Notes: generated by a model not told the origin, from the sequence alone. A stretch of 37,395 nt of DNA from Nitrosomonadales bacterium (GCA_024642775.1 JAHEAL010000011.1:1-37395), one strand, 5' to 3'. Shown: positions 9,185 to 17,641, numbered from the stretch's first letter. Translations and numbers: made by a program.

Positions 9185-10156
9185 ATGTTAGTAGACCAAT
9201 TTCAAAGAAAAATTGATTATTTACGCCTTTCCGTAACCGATCGCTGTGATTTTCGATGTCAATACTGCATGAGCGAAGATGTCGAATTCATGCCAAAAAG
9301 TAAAATGTTGTCCATTGAAGAAATGTACAGACTTGCTCAAATTTTTATTGATCTTGGTATTAGGAAAATTCGTTTAACTGGCGGAGAGCCGCTTGTTAAA
9401 AAAAATATCGAAAGTCTAATCAAAAGTCTTGGTGAAGAAACTCGATTAAAAGAATTAACCTTAACCACTAACGGTTCCCAGTTAGACAAAAAGTATAAGT
9501 CTCTAATTGATTCAGGCATCAAAAGAATTAACGTCAGTCTTGATAGTTTAAATGTGGATAATTTCCGTAAAATTACTCGAGGGGGAAATCTTCATCAAGT
9601 TTTGTCGAATCTGCAGCTTATTAAAAACTATATGCAAGTTAAATTAAATGTTGTTTTAATGAAGGGCGTCAATGACCATGAAATTTTTAAACTAGTGGAT
9701 TACGCGATATTGAATAATTTCAATATCTCCTTTATCGAAGAAATGCCCCTTGGTGAAATAGGTTATGGAAGAGATAAAACTTACATGTCCAGTGATGAAG
9801 TCTTGGCGACACTCCAGCAAAATTACAAACTATCAACTGTTACCACAAATTCTGGTGGCCCTGCAAAATACTGGGAAATTAAGGGATATGATAGCCAAAT
9901 AGGGTTAATTTCACCACATAGTCATAATTTTTGTGAAAGTTGTAATCGCATAAGAGTAAGTGCCAATGGCTTTCTCTACCTCTGTTTAGGTCAAGAAAAT
10001 AAAATTAATTTAATAGACCCTCTAAGGTCATCTCAGTCCAATGAGTCAATTAAACAATTGATAGTTGATTCTATGAAATCAAAACCGAAGTCACATGATT
10101 TTAATATTAATGAAAGTCATAAGATAATTCGTTTTATGTCGCATACCGGTGGATAA
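9185..10156 (+). CDS. moaA: GTP 3',8-cyclase MoaA (molybdenum cofactor biosynthesis)
   Basis: MoaA is a radical SAM enzyme that starts molybdopterin synthesis by cyclising GTP to 3',8-cH2GTP, which MoaC then converts to cPMP. The N-terminal SAM cluster motif is CDFRCQYC (C21, C25, C28), followed by the GGEPL motif. The C-terminal substrate-binding [4Fe-4S] cluster uses C250, C253 and C267 (CESCNRIR ... LYLC). The protein ends in the double glycine (SHTGG) that is functionally important in MoaA. At 323 residues it is full length. It is divergent from fdsG and overlaps mobA by 8 bp, so moaA-mobA-moeA form one unit; moaC, moaD, moaE and moeB are not in the window. Confidence 0.96.
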   Translation: MLVDQFQRKIDYLRLSVTDRCDFRCQYCMSEDVEFMPKSKMLSIEEMYRLAQIFIDLGIRKIRLTGGEPLVKKNIESLIKSLGEETRLKELTLTTNGSQLDKKYKSLIDSGIKRINVSLDSLNVDNFRKITRGGNLHQVLSNLQLIKNYMQVKLNVVLMKGVNDHEIFKLVDYAILNNFNISFIEEMPLGEIGYGRDKTYMSSDEVLATLQQNYKLSTVTTNSGGPAKYWEIKGYDSQIGLISPHSHNFCESCNRIRVSANGFLYLCLGQENKINLIDPLRSSQSNESIKQLIVDSMKSKPKSHDFNINESHKIIRFMSHTGG

Positions 10157-10736
10157 AGCACATATTGATGGTTTAATTCTCGCTGGCGGCCAATCGGTAA
10201 GAATGAAAGAATTTAAACCTACGGTTAATTTCCAAGAAAAACCCCTCATTCATCATGTTTTAGAAAGGCTTAAGCCACAAGTTAATCGACTTTATATTAA
10301 TACAAACTTACCTATACCTAATAATAAATACCCGGTTATTGCAGACTCCTTAGAAAACTTCCAAGGTCCGCTGTCTGGATTGCTATCTGCATTATCGATA
10401 ATTGAAGCACCATGGGTTCAAATTGCCCCTTGTGATACCCCTTTTATTCCTATAAACCTAACTTCTTCTCTTAGCAAACGAGTTCATGGTTCGGATAAGA
10501 AAATAATTACACCCATCACAAAACAGAATATCCATCCAACATTATCCTTAATTCACAAATCAATATTAGAAGGCCTTCAAAGTTTCCTAGAAACTGAAGA
10601 AAGAGGGTTTATTAATTTTATAAATACTATTGGATATGAAGAAGTTTTATTTGATAATGAGGACTGCTTTAGTAATATTAACACCCCAGAAGATCTAATC
10701 CATTATGAAAAAATTAAAGTTAACCCAGTTAGTTGA
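10149..10736 (+). CDS. mobA: Molybdenum cofactor guanylyltransferase MobA
   Basis: MobA attaches GMP to molybdopterin; the resulting MGD (bis-MGD) is the cofactor form used by FdsA. The N-terminal nucleotide-binding loop reads GLILAGGQSVRMKEFKP, a variant of the usual LAGG..RMGG.DK: the glycines after RM and the Asp before Lys are not kept, but the Lys is. Further family blocks are PLIHHVLERL, DSLENFQGPLSGLLSAL and VQIAPCDTPFIP (the metal-binding Asp region). The start is GTG at 10149, inside the last codons of moaA, giving an 8-bp overlap and likely translational coupling. The length of 195 is normal. Confidence 0.9.
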   Translation: MDKAHIDGLILAGGQSVRMKEFKPTVNFQEKPLIHHVLERLKPQVNRLYINTNLPIPNNKYPVIADSLENFQGPLSGLLSALSIIEAPWVQIAPCDTPFIPINLTSSLSKRVHGSDKKIITPITKQNIHPTLSLIHKSILEGLQSFLETEERGFINFINTIGYEEVLFDNEDCFSNINTPEDLIHYEKIKVNPVS

Positions 10737-11973
10737 TAATCACGGATGCTTATCGGAATATGACCCGAATGCATTAACCTATAATAAAGCCGTTGATCTC
10801 TTAAAAGAATTTTTAATTAAAAAAAATCAAGATTCGGTTATCTCAATTAAAGATGCTTCTGGATTTATTCTTGCGAAAGATATTAAATCACCTATAGACG
10901 TCCCCAATTATAATAATTCAGCCATGGATGGCTATGTTTTCAAATCAAAATATTTAAAGAAAAAAAATGAAATAAAAGTCGCTGGTCAAATTCTCGCCGG
11001 CCATCCTGTAGGGAAAAAAATTGCTACTAATGAGTGTTTTCAAATAATGACTGGGGGAATGATACCTAAAGAATTTGATACAGTCATACCACAAGAGTTT
11101 ATTACCAAAAAAGAAGATACGGTTTTCTTTGATTTTAAGCCAAAAAAAAATGCCAATATCAGACTAATAGGAGAAGATATAAAAAAAGGTGAGGTAGCAT
11201 TAAAGAAAGGCACTTATCTTAATCCTTGCCATATAGGGTTAATTGCATCACTGGGTATTGAAAAAATAAGAGTCTTCAAGCCATTAAATATTGGTTTTTT
11301 TAGCACAGGAGATGAAGTTAAAAAAGTTGGTTCAAAAATTAAACCTGGCGAAGTTTATGATAGTAACCGCTATCTTATATCTTCAATGATTAAAAATAAT
11401 AATTATAATCTTACTGATTATGGAAACTTATCAGATGATAAAAAGATGCTGCAAGATCAACTAAAAGAGGCTGCTAGATATTCTGATGTAGTCGTTACCA
11501 CAGGGGGTGTTTCTGTTGGAGAGGCAGACTTTATGAAAGAAATATTGTCAAAAATTGGTCAGGTATTATTCTGGAAAATGTCCATAAAGCCTGGAAGACC
11601 AATGGCATTTGGTAAGATCAAAAGTTGTTTCTATTTTGGTCTACCTGGCAATCCAGTTTCAGCAGCGGTTACATTTTTACAATTTGTCCAACCTAGCTTA
11701 AAACTTTTAAGCGGGAGTAACTTTGAGCCAATTCCTGAATTAAAAATTAAACTATCATCAAACATAATAAGAAAAAAAGGTCGTAAAGAATTTTTAAGAG
11801 GTTTAATTTTTTCTGATAAAGATGGATGGAAGGTGCGGCCTCTCAATCAACAAGGATCGGGTATGTTGAAATCAATGTCAGATGCTAATTGCTTCATTAT
11901 AATTAATGAAGATGTTGATAATCTTAAGAAGGATGATCTTGTCGTTGTTCAGCCATTTCATTCGATTTTTTAG
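10705..11973 (+). CDS. moeA: Molybdopterin molybdenumtransferase MoeA
   Basis: MoeA inserts molybdate into adenylylated molybdopterin to form Mo-MPT, the step before MobA. Family blocks are present in order: DVPNYNNSAMDGYVF near the N-terminus, LAGHPVG, QIMTGGMIPKEFDTVIPQE, GLIASLGIEKIRVFKP, FFSTGDEV, the MoCF-like core VVTTGGVSVGEADFMKE and KPGRPMAFG, then YFGLPGNPVSAAVTFLQFVQP. A 422-residue length is usual. The ATG at 10705 lies 32 bp inside mobA, so the start is coupled. A candidate promoter for the next gene overlaps the stop codon. Confidence 0.96.
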   Translation: MKKLKLTQLVDNHGCLSEYDPNALTYNKAVDLLKEFLIKKNQDSVISIKDASGFILAKDIKSPIDVPNYNNSAMDGYVFKSKYLKKKNEIKVAGQILAGHPVGKKIATNECFQIMTGGMIPKEFDTVIPQEFITKKEDTVFFDFKPKKNANIRLIGEDIKKGEVALKKGTYLNPCHIGLIASLGIEKIRVFKPLNIGFFSTGDEVKKVGSKIKPGEVYDSNRYLISSMIKNNNYNLTDYGNLSDDKKMLQDQLKEAARYSDVVVTTGGVSVGEADFMKEILSKIGQVLFWKMSIKPGRPMAFGKIKSCFYFGLPGNPVSAAVTFLQFVQPSLKLLSGSNFEPIPELKIKLSSNIIRKKGRKEFLRGLIFSDKDGWKVRPLNQQGSGMLKSMSDANCFIIINEDVDNLKKDDLVVVQPFHSIF

Positions 11974-11998
11974 ACAAATCGATATAATTGTCTATAAT
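11971..11998 (+). promoter_or_regulatory. Candidate promoter for the tonB-like gene, overlapping the moeA stop
   Basis: TAGACA (11971-11976), which includes the moeA stop codon, and a perfect TATAAT (11993-11998) are separated by 16 bp. The predicted transcription start (about 12004-12006) is only 6-8 bases before the ATG at 12012, so the message would be nearly leaderless. No Shine-Dalgarno sequence is visible upstream of that ATG. This makes the upstream TTG at 11988 an unlikely start. Confidence 0.4.
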
Positions 11999-12011
11999 TT
12001 ACAATCTGTAT

Positions 12012-12701
12012 ATGACGCCTACAACACATAAATACGAGATTAATTTTTTAGAAACAATACTATTGTCTCTACTTTTACACGCCTCTCTGTTTATTATAAT
12101 TCCTAGAATGAATTTAAATGAAATAGTCATTCCTGAGATGATGAACGTAGAAATTAATTTAACCAGACCTCAAATGCCTGAAGAAAAAGAGGAGATTAAA
12201 AAAGTTGAACCACCAAAGGAAAAAGTTCAGCCTGAAGTCAAAAAACCCGAGCCTATCAAAGATATAAAACCGAAGGTTGAAGAAAGCCCTAGCGAGTTAA
12301 AAGAAAAAGTGGAAGAAGTAATTGAGCCGATACCTGAAAATACGGTAAAAGATATACCCGAACCCTTAAAAGAAAAACAGGCTAGCCAACCATCGCCTGA
12401 GGCCGTCAAGGTTGCCTCAGACAGTTATACAGGGCAATTAACAAGAGCTATTGCTAAGCAAAAAAAATACCCAAAGATTGCTCAAATGAGACAATGGCAG
12501 GGCGAGGTAGTCCTCAATGTGGAAATAGACCCAAACGGTAATCTCGTAAAAACAGATATTTTAGAAAAATCACGTTACAAGATACTCGATGAAGAGGCAA
12601 TAAATATGGTTAAAAGAGCTGCACCATTTCCTAAACCACCAGAGGAGCTCCAAAGTAGAAATTTTACTGTTTTGGTACCAATATCTTTTAAACTTGAGTA
12701 A
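12012..12701 (+). CDS. tonB: TonB-family energy transducer
   Basis: This protein of about 229 residues has the TonB layout: a single N-terminal membrane helix (LETILLSLLLHASLFIIIP), a long periplasmic spacer rich in Pro, Glu and Lys (PEEKEEIKKVEPPKEKVQPEV and on), and a C-terminal TonB domain with YPKIAQMRQWQGEVVLNVEIDPNGN and DEEAINMVKRAAPFPKPPEEL. TonB couples the ExbBD proton motor in the inner membrane to outer membrane receptors, for example for iron chelates, B12 or lanthanide-binding metallophores. No exbB, exbD or receptor gene is adjacent, so its receptor is unknown. The ATG at 12012 is preferred over TTG 11988 because a TATAAT box lies between them. Confidence 0.88.
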   Translation: MTPTTHKYEINFLETILLSLLLHASLFIIIPRMNLNEIVIPEMMNVEINLTRPQMPEEKEEIKKVEPPKEKVQPEVKKPEPIKDIKPKVEESPSELKEKVEEVIEPIPENTVKDIPEPLKEKQASQPSPEAVKVASDSYTGQLTRAIAKQKKYPKIAQMRQWQGEVVLNVEIDPNGNLVKTDILEKSRYKILDEEAINMVKRAAPFPKPPEELQSRNFTVLVPISFKLE

Positions 12702-12748
12702 AATTTTAATGTCATATACACGTCATTAAAAACAAATATAATAAAGTT

Positions 12749-13192
12749 ATGAAAATAAAAAATTTTTCCCTGGATGGAACCAACAACTTAAAATTTCAAC
12801 TCAGCGATTATGTTGGTAAAAAACTAGTGATTTACTTCTACCCAAAAGATTCGACTCCTGGGTGCACTAACGAAGGTATCGATTTTTCAAATAACCATGA
12901 TTTTTTTAAAACCAAGAATTGTGAAATTTTTGGTATATCAAGAGACAGTATTAAATCTCATGAAAATTTCAAAGCTAAATATAACTTTTCCTTTGAGCTT
13001 CTTGCGGATACGGAGGAATTAGCCTGCAATATATTTGACGTCATTAAAATGAAAAATATGTACGGAAAACAGGTTAGGGGCATTGAGAGAAGCACCTTCA
13101 TTATTGATGAAAACGGTAATATCATAAAAGAGTGGCGCGGTGTTAAAGTTAAAGATCATGTTGAAGAAGTAATTAATTTCCTGAACGCATAA
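12749..13192 (+). CDS. bcp: Thioredoxin-dependent peroxiredoxin, Bcp/PrxQ family
   Basis: This 147-residue peroxiredoxin reduces hydrogen peroxide and organic peroxides in the cytoplasm. The peroxidatic Cys39 lies in YPKDSTPGCTNEG with the conserved Pro and Thr of the active site. In two-Cys Bcp proteins a resolving Cys follows five residues later; here that position is Ile44, so it should work by a 1-Cys mechanism or use C58 or a later Cys. RSTFIIDENGNI near the C-terminus is typical. A TATAAT hexamer (12737-12742) only 7 bp before the ATG could give a nearly leaderless transcript. The phoH-like gene follows after 5 bp, so the two are probably cotranscribed. Confidence 0.93.
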   Translation: MKIKNFSLDGTNNLKFQLSDYVGKKLVIYFYPKDSTPGCTNEGIDFSNNHDFFKTKNCEIFGISRDSIKSHENFKAKYNFSFELLADTEELACNIFDVIKMKNMYGKQVRGIERSTFIIDENGNIIKEWRGVKVKDHVEEVINFLNA

Positions 13193-13197
13193 ATACT

Positions 13198-14580
13198 ATG
13201 GTTAACAAAAGCACAAAATTATTTGTCCTAGACACGAATGTCTTGCTTCATGATCCAAGCTGTTTGTTTCGATTTGAAGAACATGATATCTACCTACCTA
13301 TGGTTACTCTTGAAGAGCTGGACAATATTAAAAAAGGAAGCTCTGAAGTTGCTCGAAATGCAAGGCAGACCAGTCGATTTATTGAAGAAATTATTGCAGA
13401 TACAGAAACAAGTCTTGAAAAGGGATGCATTCTAGATAAATTTAATAAAAATACTGGAAAGTTATTTTTACAAACCCACCCGATAACTTATGAACTGCCA
13501 ATGCTTGCAGGGAGTAAGGCAGATAATCAAATATTAGGAGTGGTTCATTTTTTAAAAACTGAATATTTCAAAAGAGAAGTTATCCTTGTTTCCAAAGATA
13601 TCAACATTCGAATTAAGGCAAGAGCTTTATCAATTCCAGCAGAAGATTATTTTAATGACAAGGTTTTAGAGGACACTGAGCTTCTTCATTCAGGTATTAC
13701 CGAGTTAGCTGAAGATTTTTGGGAAAAACATAGTAAAGATATGGAGTCGTGGCAAGAAGAAGGAAAAATGTTTTATAAACTTTCTGGACCGAGTTGTAAA
13801 AATTTTATTCAAAATGAATTTCTACATTATGATTTTGACAAACCCTTTCATGCAATTGTCAGAAAGATTGAAGGTAACACAGCAACTCTTGAGGTGGTTC
13901 AAGATTTTTCGAATTCAAAATTTAATGTTTGGGGAATCAACGCTAGAAATAAAGAGCAAAATTTTGCATTGAATTTACTCATGGACCCAGCTATTGATTT
14001 TGTAACGCTTCTTGGCCAAGCAGGGACCGGGAAAACATTATTAACTTTAGCGGCCGCCCTTCAACAAACGCTAGATCTAAAGCTCTATTCTGAAATTATT
14101 ATGACTCGCGTAACGGTTTCTGTTGGAGAAGATATTGGTTTTTTACCTGGAACTGAAGAAGAAAAAATGAATCCTTGGATGGGTGCGCTTGAGGATAATC
14201 TTGATGTTCTAAATAAATCTGATGATACTGCTGGAGACTGGGGTCGAGCAGCAACACAAGATCTTATTAAGTCGAGAATTAAAGTCAAGTCACTTAACTT
14301 TATGAGAGGTCGAACTTTTTTAAAAAAGTTTTTAATCATTGACGAAGCACAAAACCTCACCCCGAAACAAATGAAAACGTTAATTACCCGAGCAGGTCCA
14401 GGAACTAAAGTTGTTTGTTTGGGAAATATAGCTCAGATTGATACACCTTATTTAACGGAAGGTAGCTCAGGTCTTACTTTTGTTGTGGATCGTTTTAAAG
14501 GCTGGGAACATAACGGACATGTTACGCTTCAAAGAGGCGAAAGATCACGATTGGCAGATTATGCAGCAGAAGCTCTCTGA
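13198..14580 (+). CDS. phoH: PIN-PhoH ATPase/ribonuclease (PhoH2-like)
   Basis: This 460-residue protein joins an N-terminal PIN nuclease domain (about 7-150; acidic residues D12 in FVLDTNVLLHD, E39/E40 in TLEELDNIKKG, D109 and D134) to a C-terminal PhoH helicase-like ATPase (about 240-460). The Walker A is GQAGTGKT (273-280) and the Walker B is LIIDEAQN (D382, E383). Downstream PhoH motifs are MKTLITRAGPGTKVVCLGN and YLTEGSSGL. Characterised PhoH2 proteins unwind and cleave RNA; in mycobacteria the gene sits with an antitoxin-like gene, but no such partner is present here. It follows bcp by 5 bp and its end overlaps the lplT start by 20 bp. Confidence 0.93.
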   Translation: MVNKSTKLFVLDTNVLLHDPSCLFRFEEHDIYLPMVTLEELDNIKKGSSEVARNARQTSRFIEEIIADTETSLEKGCILDKFNKNTGKLFLQTHPITYELPMLAGSKADNQILGVVHFLKTEYFKREVILVSKDINIRIKARALSIPAEDYFNDKVLEDTELLHSGITELAEDFWEKHSKDMESWQEEGKMFYKLSGPSCKNFIQNEFLHYDFDKPFHAIVRKIEGNTATLEVVQDFSNSKFNVWGINARNKEQNFALNLLMDPAIDFVTLLGQAGTGKTLLTLAAALQQTLDLKLYSEIIMTRVTVSVGEDIGFLPGTEEEKMNPWMGALEDNLDVLNKSDDTAGDWGRAATQDLIKSRIKVKSLNFMRGRTFLKKFLIIDEAQNLTPKQMKTLITRAGPGTKVVCLGNIAQIDTPYLTEGSSGLTFVVDRFKGWEHNGHVTLQRGERSRLADYAAEAL

Positions 14581-15754
14581 AAATTCTGTTCATAGTAAAG
14601 GTTTTTACTTCTTCCTAGGTGCTCAATTTCTATCTGCGCTAGCCGATAATGCTCTATTATTCGCTGCGATTGCTCTCCTTACCAATCAAATGGCACCCGA
14701 GTGGCATCAACCACTGCTATTACAGTTTTTTGTTATTTCATATATTTTTCTAGCTCCATTTGTAGGCGCATTGGCGGATGCCTTCCCGAAAAGTAAAGTT
14801 ATGTTTGTCTCGAATGGTATTAAATTAATTGGTAGTCTAACCATGCTCGCAGGCCTTCCCCCTCTTTATGCTTATGGGATTGTTGGGATAGGAGCCGCAT
14901 CATATTCTCCAGCCAAATATGGAATACTTACCGAAATGCTTCCATCTAAAGAGTTAGTTGCCGCTAACGGTTGGGTTGAGGGGTTGACTGTTGCAGCAAT
15001 TATTCTTGGGGCAATTATTGGTGGTATTTTCTCAAACTTCTCACCCAATATAGCAATCACTCTTATATCTATTTTATATCTTGCTGCAGCAATTTGTAAC
15101 CGCTATATACCCTTTGTTCCGATTGATCATACATTAGAGAAACGTAACCCAGTCTTCCTGATTATTGATTTTTTTAATTCCTTAAAAAAATTATGGCGTG
15201 ACCCCAAAGGTCAATTGTCACTTGTCATTACAACCCTTTTTTGGGGAGCAGGCGCTACACTGAGGTTGGTTATTATTGCTTGGGCCGCTTTTACACTTTC
15301 GTTTGGTTTGGATAAAGCAACTCTTTTAACAGCGATGGTTGCATTAGGCGTCGCGCTAGGATCTGTTGTAGCAGCCAAATATATCAAGATGCAAGATGCT
15401 GTTAAAATTTTAACCATTGGGATTTTTATGGGAGTTTTAGTTTGCGTGATGATCTTTTTATCATCATGGCAAGGTGCAGCAGTTATCTTGCTATTGATTG
15501 GTATTTTTAGTGGAATTCTGATTGTACCAATGAACGCGCTGCTTCAATACAGAGGCCATAAACTCATTGGGGCTGGTCACTCAATAGCTGTTCAAAATTT
15601 TAGTGAAAATATTGGCATACTCTTATTAAGTGGTGGTTATACACTTATGGTGAAGCAAGACATTCCAATTAATGGAATAGTATTCATATTTGGCCTGTTT
15701 GTAATTATGGCCATGGTGGTCGCTAAAATTTACTATGAAGATATCAATAAATAA
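14561..15754 (+). CDS. lplT: Lysophospholipid transporter LplT (MFS)
   Basis: This 12-helix major facilitator protein is of the LplT type, which flips lysophospholipids across the inner membrane for re-acylation. Recognisable blocks are LGAQFLSALADNALLFAAIALL at the first helix, FVGALADAFPKSKVMFVSN (the A-motif loop), YSPAKYGILTEMLPSKELVAANGWVEG and MNALLQYRGHKLIGAGHSIAVQNFSEN. The frame is open from 14480, but the ATG at 14561 gives a normal N-terminus and about 397 residues, with a 20-bp overlap with phoH. The acyltransferase partner Aas is not adjacent. The stop codon is 1 bp from the end of the convergent ndh gene, with no terminator hairpin between them. Confidence 0.92.
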   Translation: MQQKLSENSVHSKGFYFFLGAQFLSALADNALLFAAIALLTNQMAPEWHQPLLLQFFVISYIFLAPFVGALADAFPKSKVMFVSNGIKLIGSLTMLAGLPPLYAYGIVGIGAASYSPAKYGILTEMLPSKELVAANGWVEGLTVAAIILGAIIGGIFSNFSPNIAITLISILYLAAAICNRYIPFVPIDHTLEKRNPVFLIIDFFNSLKKLWRDPKGQLSLVITTLFWGAGATLRLVIIAWAAFTLSFGLDKATLLTAMVALGVALGSVVAAKYIKMQDAVKILTIGIFMGVLVCVMIFLSSWQGAAVILLLIGIFSGILIVPMNALLQYRGHKLIGAGHSIAVQNFSENIGILLLSGGYTLMVKQDIPINGIVFIFGLFVIMAMVVAKIYYEDINK

Positions 15755-15755
15755 A

Positions 15756-17078
15756 TTAGTGCAATTTAACCCTGGCCTCAGTTCTTCTTGATATTAACTT
15801 TGCAAGCAATCTAAATACAACACTCAAGTATCCATGCAATGCTGATAAATGCATCTGGTATAACATTAAATACATCAACCTTGCTATCAAGCCTTCTATA
15901 AACATAGATCCGCCCAATAAAGATCCCATTAAATTACCTACTGTAGAATAACGTCCAAGATTAACTAATGATCCATAATCTTTGTATTTATAAGTGGGTA
16001 ATTTTTTATTAGGCTTAAGAACCCTAATTTTTATAGACTTATATAGCAATGAAGCTTGTTGGTGTGCAGCTTGAGCTCGTGGGGGCACTAATTGTTCACT
16101 TCCTGGTTCAATTGAACAAGCTGCACAATCACCAAAAGCAAAAATATCAGGGTAGTTAGTTGTCTGCAAGGTAGAATCAACGATCAACTGATTAATAGAG
16201 TTGGTTTCTATTCCATTAATTTTTGTTAAGAATTCAGGTGCTTTAATTCCAGCAGCCCATACCACTAAAGAAGAGATAATTTTTTTCCCAGAAGCGGTTT
16301 CAATCCCACCATCAGAAACTTTTATTACCTTTTCCCCCAAAAATAATTTCACGTTCAATTTACGTAACTCAAGTTCTACTGATGAGCTAATTTTTGGTGG
16401 AAGTGCTGGCAGTAATCGAGGGCTTGCCTCAACTAAATGGATATTAATGTCTCGGTCTGGATTAATTCTATCAAGACCATAAGCTGTCATTTCTCTTGTT
16501 GCCTTGTGAAGTTCTGCAGCAAGCTCAACCCCTGTTGCCCCACCTCCTACAATAACAACTTCAAGCTGGCCAGTTTTCACTGGACCCTTCTGAGTCTGGG
16601 CTCTTAAGATAGAGTTATGTAATTTCTGATGAAAACGTTCAGCCTGGTCTTGAGTATCTAAAGCTACAGCAAACTCTTTTGCTCCCGGGATATTAAAATC
16701 ATTTACAGTGCTTCCGACCGCTAGCACAAGGGTGTCAAAGTGTATTTTTCTCTTAGGAATAATTTCAGACCCATCCAGATCAAATGTTGGACTAATCGAC
16801 ACCGTTTTCTTTTCTGCGTCAACATTATCAACGCGTCCAAATCGAAATTTAAAATGGTGCCAATGAGCCTGGGCTAGATATTCCAACTCATCTTTATCAG
16901 GGTTTAAACTTCCAGCAGCAATTTCATGCAATAGAGGTTTCCATACATGGGTTTTTTTTGCGTCTACTAATATCACTTCAGCTAAGTTTTTTTTACCCAA
17001 AGTATTCCCAAGTTTTGTAGCAAGCTCTAGCCCACCCGCTCCGCCACCAACTATTACTATTTGATGAAGTTTTTCCAA
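15756..17078 (-). CDS. ndh: Type II NADH dehydrogenase (NDH-2)
   Basis: This single-subunit, non-proton-pumping flavoprotein oxidises NADH and reduces quinone at the inner face of the membrane. The FAD-binding motif is IVIVGGGAGGLELA (about 7-20) and the second Rossmann motif for NADH is VVIVGGGATGVELAAEL (about 174-190). The C-terminal FAD motif is IFAFGDCA, followed by PPRAQAAHQQA. The last 60 residues contain hydrophobic and amphipathic stretches (MFIEGLIARLMYLMLYQMHLSALHG) that would attach it to the membrane. It begins 8 bp after the lipoprotein-like cytochrome gene, so the two form an operon, which is an unusual partner for NDH-2. It would take up the NADH made by the formate dehydrogenase in this window. 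Confidence 0.93.
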   Translation of the reverse strand: MEKLHQIVIVGGGAGGLELATKLGNTLGKKNLAEVILVDAKKTHVWKPLLHEIAAGSLNPDKDELEYLAQAHWHHFKFRFGRVDNVDAEKKTVSISPTFDLDGSEIIPKRKIHFDTLVLAVGSTVNDFNIPGAKEFAVALDTQDQAERFHQKLHNSILRAQTQKGPVKTGQLEVVIVGGGATGVELAAELHKATREMTAYGLDRINPDRDINIHLVEASPRLLPALPPKISSSVELELRKLNVKLFLGEKVIKVSDGGIETASGKKIISSLVVWAAGIKAPEFLTKINGIETNSINQLIVDSTLQTTNYPDIFAFGDCAACSIEPGSEQLVPPRAQAAHQQASLLYKSIKIRVLKPNKKLPTYKYKDYGSLVNLGRYSTVGNLMGSLLGGSMFIEGLIARLMYLMLYQMHLSALHGYLSVVFRLLAKLISRRTEARVKLH

Positions 17079-17086
17079 ATTTTTTC

Positions 17087-17626
17087 CTATTCGTTGCCTG
17101 TTAAACCTTTGCCATTACTTCTTACAAATGCAATGATTTTTAATAATTCATCTACTGTAACGCCGTCATCTGGTGCCATTAAGCCAAAACCTTTAGCGCC
17201 CATGCCGCCGTTTGTACCACCCCAGATGGTTTCAAACATACCCTTGTTTGTCGCATCTTTTGCGTAGTTATACTTTGGACCAGTTAGGCCAGGACCAACT
17301 TGACCTTTAGCTGTAGGACCATGACATTGAGTACATGACCATAGGTTGTATCTCTTTTTACCTGTTTTGATAGCTTCTGCGTCACCAACATAAATATTCT
17401 TACCGGTTGCTAAGAATTCTTTTTCTGCATCTGTACCAACTAATGCTTTTTCAGGAAACTTAATTTCACTATTATCTGAGGTTTTATTGAGTATTATTGA
17501 TTGTAATGATGTTTCACTAGTAATTTGATCATTTTTATTGATGGATGTACCACTGGATTCAAGTTCTGAATTTTCAGAACAGCTTAGCATTGCAAGGAAC
17601 AATAATAAAATTACAAATTTTTGCAT
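17087..17626 (-). CDS. Cytochrome cL-type protein with lipoprotein-like N-terminus (XoxG paralogue)
   Basis: The C-terminal 133 or so residues are identical to the neighbouring XoxG, including the single haem site CTQCHG (C98, C101, H102). The first 45 residues are unrelated to XoxG: MQKFVILLLFLAMLSCSEN looks like a lipoprotein signal with Cys16 as the lipidation site (positions -3 to -1 are M-L-S, a slightly weak lipobox), followed by a Ser/Thr/Asn-rich linker. The inferred product is a membrane-anchored version of the methanol dehydrogenase electron acceptor. It is separated from xoxG by that gene's terminator and is followed after 8 bp by ndh. It uses TAG as stop where xoxG uses TAA. Function is inferred; a conventional Sec signal with no lipidation is the alternative. 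Confidence 0.88.
   Translation of the reverse strand: MQKFVILLLFLAMLSCSENSELESSGTSINKNDQITSETSLQSIILNKTSDNSEIKFPEKALVGTDAEKEFLATGKNIYVGDAEAIKTGKKRYNLWSCTQCHGPTAKGQVGPGLTGPKYNYAKDATNKGMFETIWGGTNGGMGAKGFGLMAPDDGVTVDELLKIIAFVRSNGKGLTGNE
17088..17488. repeat. 401-bp direct repeat, copy A (in the lipoprotein-like cytochrome gene)
   Basis: By direct reading this stretch is identical base for base to 17701-18101 (offset 613 bp). It covers the cytochrome domain from the NKTSDN residues to the second base of the stop codon. Flanks diverge at once: the stop is TAG here and TAA in the other copy, and the leucine codon just outside the other end is CTC here but TTA there. Confidence 0.95.
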
Positions 17627-17641
17627 AACTTTTTTTCTTCC

